Shown here one piece after another: positions 60,949-64,000 of a stretch of DNA of 64,000 nucleotides. The stretch is from Ruminiclostridium hungatei. GTDB lineage: Bacteria > Bacillota > Clostridia > Acetivibrionales > DSM-1351. The stretch covers positions 62,001 to 126,000 of the forward strand of contig NZ_MZGX01000009.1 of the NCBI RefSeq assembly GCF_002051585.1, given 5' to 3'. Under the pieces are notes generated by a model. The model was not told the DNA's origin, made no database searches, and saw nothing but the letters and a program-made list of their open reading frames with translations. Every line of letters starts with the position of its first letter. The first letter of the stretch is position 1. The position numbers and the translations under genes are program-made.

Positions 60949-61049
60949 ACTAATATTAATTTATATCATTTGCTTCCCATAGTCAAGAAACTTTCCTTTA
61001 CAATTTGTTGACTATATTTATTGTCTATGCAAAATATGTGCTGTCAAAC

Positions 61050-61078
61050 TTGAACTCCGAAGCCCCGGGTGTTATAAT
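61050..61078 (+). promoter_or_regulatory. Strong promoter of an orphan small RNA
   Basis: TTGAAC (61050-61055) and a perfect TATAAT (61073-61078) are 17 bp apart. No ribosome site or open frame follows before the terminator. Confidence 0.7.
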
Positions 61079-61084
61079 AGGTAC

Positions 61085-61188
61085 AATTTTATACTGCTGG
61101 TTTTTCGGTTGAGCAATTTTTTGCTTTCAAGAGAACTGAAGGCTTCTGGGGTGGGAAGCTCGTTTTTGACGAGCTTCCCGCTTTTTTT
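61085..61188 (+). ncRNA. Small RNA candidate of about 105 nt
   Basis: The interval runs from the predicted start site, seven bases after TATAAT, to an intrinsic terminator. It contains no coding frame with a start and ribosome site. U-rich unpaired stretches (GGTTTTTCGG, CAATTTTTTGC) and the purine-rich AAGAGAACTGAAGG could be base-pairing seeds. I do not recognise the RNA; it is not an obvious 6S, SRP or tmRNA. Confidence 0.55.
61153..61188 (+). terminator. Strong intrinsic terminator of the small RNA
   Basis: GGGAAGCTCGT pairs perfectly with ACGAGCTTCCC across a 5-base loop and is followed by GC and seven T residues. Confidence 0.9.
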
Positions 61189-61229
61189 GCCCTTTGGACG
61201 TATTTTGTTTCAGGAGGTGCAGGTATGAT

Positions 61230-61357
61230 AATTTAACCTGTAGTGCCAGTTAATAAAGTCTTTAAGAGACAAGTTTCCAAGTCCCGGGAGGACGGCTTTA
61301 AAGAAATGCGCAGTATGATTAAAAGTTTTCGCTGAAATTGCAGGCTTACAGCATGTG
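61230..61357. repeat. Half copy of the large foldback element
   Basis: AATTTAACCTGT at 61230-61241, then GAGGACGGCTTTAAAGAAATGCGC-like and GTATGATTAAAAG blocks, and TCGCTGAAATTGCAGGCTTACAGCATG match in order the right arm (inverse strand) of the element at 49758-50023. The opposite arm is missing, so it is a broken copy. Confidence 0.7.
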
Positions 61358-61479
61358 TCAGTCCGTACGGGAGTGGGAAGCAGTAATAGTTGTTCTTACT
61401 GTCGCAGATGTTATGAAGTAAAAATCGGCAATTGCCGGTGAATTATTTGATGTTGTTAAAAATTCAGTTATTAATACTG

Positions 61480-61511
61480 TCTGCCCCATGCAACATTTGA
61501 TTGTGGGCAGA
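61480..61511 (+). promoter_or_regulatory. Leader hairpin before the DUF1646 gene
   Basis: TCTGCCC (61480-61486) pairs with GGGCAGA (61505-61511), ending 11 bases before GGAGG. Sodium-riboswitch (DUF1646-motif) RNAs are known upstream of such genes, but I cannot match this leader to that consensus. Confidence 0.4.
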
Positions 61512-61533
61512 TAAGAATTGTGGAGGTTCTGTA

Positions 61534-62586
61534 ATGATTATCGGATTAATCATAGTTTTGGCACTGATACTGGTACTGCCCTTTTCCTTCAGGAAAATAG
61601 AGCATAACCTGGAGTATTTTCTTCTTGTAATGGGCCTGGCTGCAACCGTCCTATCGGGCACTCTGTCACTTCACCTGGCGGAGCATATATTTATGAATAA
61701 ATTACTGTATTTCATAACTGCCGCTGTTCTGGTGGCCGGTCTGATTTTCAGGCTTTCAGTCAAAAAAATCAAGGGCTTTGTGAGCTTTGTTACCGGCAAG
61801 CTGCCCCTGGCCTTATTCATTTTTTTGCTAATTGTAGTTTTAGGCTTCCTGTCAAGTTTTATTACAGCAATAATTGCCGCCTTAATTCTGGTGGAAATCG
61901 TACATGTCCTGCCGCTCAAACGTACACGCAAGGTTATTCTGACTGTGACAGCCTGCTTCTCTATCGGCCTGGGAGCTGCATTGACGCCCATAGGCGAGCC
62001 CCTGGCAACAATTGTGGTCTCCGCCTTAAAGGCCGACTTCTTTTACCTTGCCAGGAATATCGGGGTCTATGCAATACCGGGAGTAATCCTTATGGGACTC
62101 CTGGGAGCCTTCATGGTTTCCCGGGGAGAGACAGGCGGCGAAGCGGAAGTGAAGGATGAAAACTTCAATTTGGAGGAACAAAATATTACACAGTCGGAAA
62201 GCCTGAAGGATGTGTTTATGAGGGCCTTTAAAATATTCCTTTTCATAATGGCACTTGAGCTTTTGGGTTCAGGGTTCAAACCACTTATAGATACCTACAT
62301 CATACATCTGGACAGCCGCATACTGTACTGGCTCAACATGTCCTCGGCAGTTCTTGACAATGTAACACTGGCGGCAGCCGAAGTGAGCCCGGCAATGAGC
62401 CTTCGGCAGATACAGGCAATACTGATGGGACTGCTGCTCAGTGGAGGTATGCTGATTCCGGGTAATATACCAAATATTATTTCAGCAGGCAAGCTGAACA
62501 TCAAAAGCAGAGAATGGGCCAAAATAGGGCTTCCTATAGGTATAAGCCTGTTGATTATATATTTTGCAGTAATATTCCTGTTTTAG
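61534..62586 (+). CDS. DUF1646-family putative cation transporter
   Basis: A 350-residue membrane protein with about ten helices. Marked stretches are FLSSFITAIIAALILVEIVHVLPLKR, GLGAALTPIGEPLATIVVSALKADF and NMSSAVLDNVTLAAAEVSPAMS. The ion-transporter-like pattern (proline-glycine helix breaks, SSAVLDNVT) resembles the NhaD/ArsB-like superfamily. DUF1646 proteins are thought to be sodium-linked transporters. I choose ATG 61534, eight bases after GGAGG, over an in-frame TTG at 61501. It converges with the BFD-like gene. Confidence 0.82.
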   Translation: MIIGLIIVLALILVLPFSFRKIEHNLEYFLLVMGLAATVLSGTLSLHLAEHIFMNKLLYFITAAVLVAGLIFRLSVKKIKGFVSFVTGKLPLALFIFLLIVVLGFLSSFITAIIAALILVEIVHVLPLKRTRKVILTVTACFSIGLGAALTPIGEPLATIVVSALKADFFYLARNIGVYAIPGVILMGLLGAFMVSRGETGGEAEVKDENFNLEEQNITQSESLKDVFMRAFKIFLFIMALELLGSGFKPLIDTYIIHLDSRILYWLNMSSAVLDNVTLAAAEVSPAMSLRQIQAILMGLLLSGGMLIPGNIPNIISAGKLNIKSREWAKIGLPIGISLLIIYFAVIFLF

Positions 62587-62678
62587 CAAAAGGGTCGGTT
62601 GCTCTCAAGCCTGCTGTTCCCGCCCCCGGAGTCTTTCTCCAAACTGCAGGCCGGACCTCGGCCTGCGACAGCCCTGCC

Positions 62679-62903
62679 TTACGGCTGCTGCCTGGAACCC
62701 TCTATTTCCAGCAGCTCCAGTATTTTCAGGGTACACCGCCTGCCTCCGCAAGGTCCGCTTCCCGCACCTGTCACCTGCTGTACCTCCAGCAGTGTTTTCG
62801 CTCCGTCTTGAATAGCCTTTTTAATAGCCGCTCTGGAAATAGCCTTGCAAATGCACACCTTTGTAATCTTATCCATTATCTCGGAATTAATATCATTATC
62901 CAT
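62679..62903 (-). CDS. BFD-like [2Fe-2S]-binding protein
   Basis: A 74-residue small iron-sulfur protein of the bacterioferritin-associated ferredoxin (BFD)-like type. The cluster ligands are VCICKAISRAAIKKAI and TGAGSGPCGGRRCTLKILELL, giving the Cx1C...C-x4-C pattern of this fold. Such proteins serve as small electron carriers or as domains of larger oxidoreductases. GGAG lies before the ATG at 62903. It converges with the DUF1646 gene, and its partner is not evident. Confidence 0.82.
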   Translation of the reverse strand: MDNDINSEIMDKITKVCICKAISRAAIKKAIQDGAKTLLEVQQVTGAGSGPCGGRRCTLKILELLEIEGSRQQP

Positions 62904-63056
62904 ATATTTACTCCATTTATATTTTTTGATATTGCTATTTTCAAATAGTTTTGTTTTTACTGCGTATATTATTCATAGCGGATAAATTTAAAATCATACG
63001 CCCTGCTTCATACTACCTGAATATCATACTATTTACCAACATTTATCGGAGGATTT

Positions 63057-63425
63057 ATGCTTTTATACGCGGTAATTTCAATTAATCTCGCCCTGGTCTT
63101 CTATTCTGTCGGCGTGTGGGGAGAAAAAATCCAGGGAATTCTGAAAAAGTGGCATCTGGCCGTATTCTGGGCCGGGCTTGCCTTTGACACTGTTGGGACA
63201 AGCCTTATGGGCAGACTGGCTGAAGGCGGTTTCAAATTCAATTTTCATGGTATAACAGGGCTGCTGGCAATTGTACTTATGCTGGTTCATGCCGTATGGG
63301 CCTCCTATGTATTGCTGAAAAACGACCGGAAATCCAAGTCAGATTTTCACAAATTCAGCATCGTAGTGTGGATAATATGGCTGATACCTTTTATATCCGG
63401 TGCTGTAATGGGAATGTCCCGCTGA
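63057..63425 (+). CDS. HsmA-family membrane protein (TIGR03987-like)
   Basis: A 122-residue membrane protein with four helices (about 1-20, 34-52, 62-85, 98-120). Conserved stretches are LALVFYSVGVWGEKIQG, WAGLAFDTVGTSLMGRLAEGG, FHGITGLLAIVLMLVHAVWA and FSIVVWIIWLIPFISG. I recall this as the HsmA family. The His in FHGITG and LVHAVWA could bind heme, as in small membrane b-type proteins. It starts at ATG 63057 after GGAGG. Function is unknown. Confidence 0.72.
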   Translation: MLLYAVISINLALVFYSVGVWGEKIQGILKKWHLAVFWAGLAFDTVGTSLMGRLAEGGFKFNFHGITGLLAIVLMLVHAVWASYVLLKNDRKSKSDFHKFSIVVWIIWLIPFISGAVMGMSR

Positions 63426-63732
63426 TATCCGGTAAATCCTTTGCTCTGAGCCCTGAATAAGAAAATTCGCTTCGCTCAGTTTTCTGGTGTTCGCCGGTAT
63501 TTAGTAAGCAAATTTTCTTGTGCAACACCTAAAACTCAGGATTAATAGTGCTTGGGCTTTCAATAAAAAGTCATAATCCCCATACGCTAAAAAAAAGTGC
63601 CGCAAGCTCCGGACTTATTTACCCTTCAACTGTTCCCTACCAGTCAATAACAGAAGTACTAAACCCAGGTTTTGCCACACTCTCTTTTAATTTGCCTGCC
63701 AAAATCAATTACTATGGTAATTGACTTTAACA
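63426..63732. other. Gene-free stretch with a large imperfect hairpin
   Basis: No gene is seen. AAGAAAATTCGCTT (63459-63472) and AAGCAAATTTTCTT (63506-63519) are inverses at 13 of 14 positions. A GGTGTT/AACACC pair overlaps the same region, suggesting alternative folds or another small foldback relic. Confidence 0.4.
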
Positions 63733-63927
63733 TTATTGCTTAATGGCAGCATTTATTTCCTTCATCAATTCGTCAACATTAATACCGTGAGCAAGTGCCC
63801 CCTGTTCAATATTTTCAAATCTTGCAGCCATACACCCGAAGCAGTGCATTCCGTGATTCAGGAGCACATCTGCTGCTTCAGGATATTTTTCAACTATATC
63901 GGTTATTGACCAGTCCTTTGTTATCAT
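63733..63927 (-). CDS. DUF1858 domain protein
   Basis: A 64-residue protein, almost wholly a DUF1858 domain: MITKDWSITDIVEKYPEAADVLLNHGMHCFGCMAARFENIEQGALAHGI pattern with the CFGC pair in the middle. Family members are small helical proteins found alone or fused to hybrid-cluster-linked or ScdA/RIC-type proteins, and the CxxC pair is thought to act in redox or metal handling. I choose ATG 63927 with AAGGAGGTG nine bases upstream. The frame is open to the window end, but that upstream part is probably not translated. Confidence 0.82.
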   Translation of the reverse strand: MITKDWSITDIVEKYPEAADVLLNHGMHCFGCMAARFENIEQGALAHGINVDELMKEINAAIKQ

Positions 63928-64000
63928 CTTTTTCACCTCCTTACAACATTGCCGCAATTGCCGCAGCAGGAGAGACAAAAGGTCTTCAGCTTGCAGCATA

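Overview
The window looks like chromosomal DNA of an anaerobic, spore-forming Clostridia member, probably close to the Ruminiclostridium/Acetivibrio group. The supporting evidence is strong AGGAGG-type ribosome sites with frequent GTG and TTG starts, an electron-confurcating lactate dehydrogenase, an [FeFe] hydrogenase-like protein, a cortex-lytic enzyme of the SleL/YaaH type, and a flavin-based extracellular electron transfer locus. The taxon is inferred from gene content only. I see no rRNA, tRNA, CRISPR array, prophage or intact transposase.

Layout. 1-3.4 kb: the 3' part of a CoA-disulfide-reductase-like flavoprotein whose DsrE tail has decayed, an ArsR regulator, a small unknown gene and ogt. 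3.5-9.8 kb: lactate regulon (FCD-type GntR regulator, two operators, lactate permease, EtfB, EtfA, FAD lactate dehydrogenase), with hairpins between the genes. 9.8-10.4 kb: a foldback (MITE-like) element and a second truncated copy. 10.4-21 kb: a small unknown gene, an aldo/keto reductase, then an operon for a secreted vWA/toroid protein, a 1286-residue polymorphic toxin ending in a Tox-REase-5-type nuclease, and its putative immunity protein. 21-29 kb: a YesM/YesN two-component system, two paralogous sugar-binding lipoproteins and two permeases without an ATPase. 29-32 kb: the two enzymes of the carboxynorspermidine route to spermidine; the matching arginine decarboxylase (speA) is at 44.5-46.5 kb. 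32-36.2 kb: an MMPL exporter with a TetR regulator and two operators.

36.2-40.9 kb is a strikingly AT-rich island. It holds the 3' remnant of an IS1182-type transposase and three unknown genes on one strand: a NdpA/YejK-like protein, a protein with C-terminal membrane helices, and a protein ending in a HEPN-like Rx4H motif. It is the best candidate here for an undescribed (possibly anti-phage) system. 40.9-44.5 kb: a polyferredoxin with a PadR regulator, a DNRLRE/beta-helix protein, and an unassigned structured RNA that ends in a terminator. 46.6-51.1 kb: SleL, the hydrogenase-like protein and a second aldo/keto reductase, separated by two foldback elements. 51.2-58.7 kb: a complete FLEET-type operon (ndh2, dmkB, dmkA, eetA, eetB, pplA, fmnB) read from one promoter that carries a dyad in its spacer. 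59-64 kb: a repeat protein, a GIY-YIG and a DUF6530 gene behind an octanucleotide repeat, an orphan small-RNA candidate, a DUF1646 transporter, a BFD-type [2Fe-2S] protein, an HsmA-family membrane protein and a DUF1858 protein.

How the parts fit. Lactate oxidation feeds electrons through EtfAB to NAD and ferredoxin chemistry. NDH-2 with a demethylmenaquinone-type quinone and flavinylated lipoproteins could send electrons out of the cell. Several regulators sit next to visible operators (GntR, TetR, PadR and the ndh2 dyad). Imperfect-palindrome elements fill many of the larger gene-free gaps.
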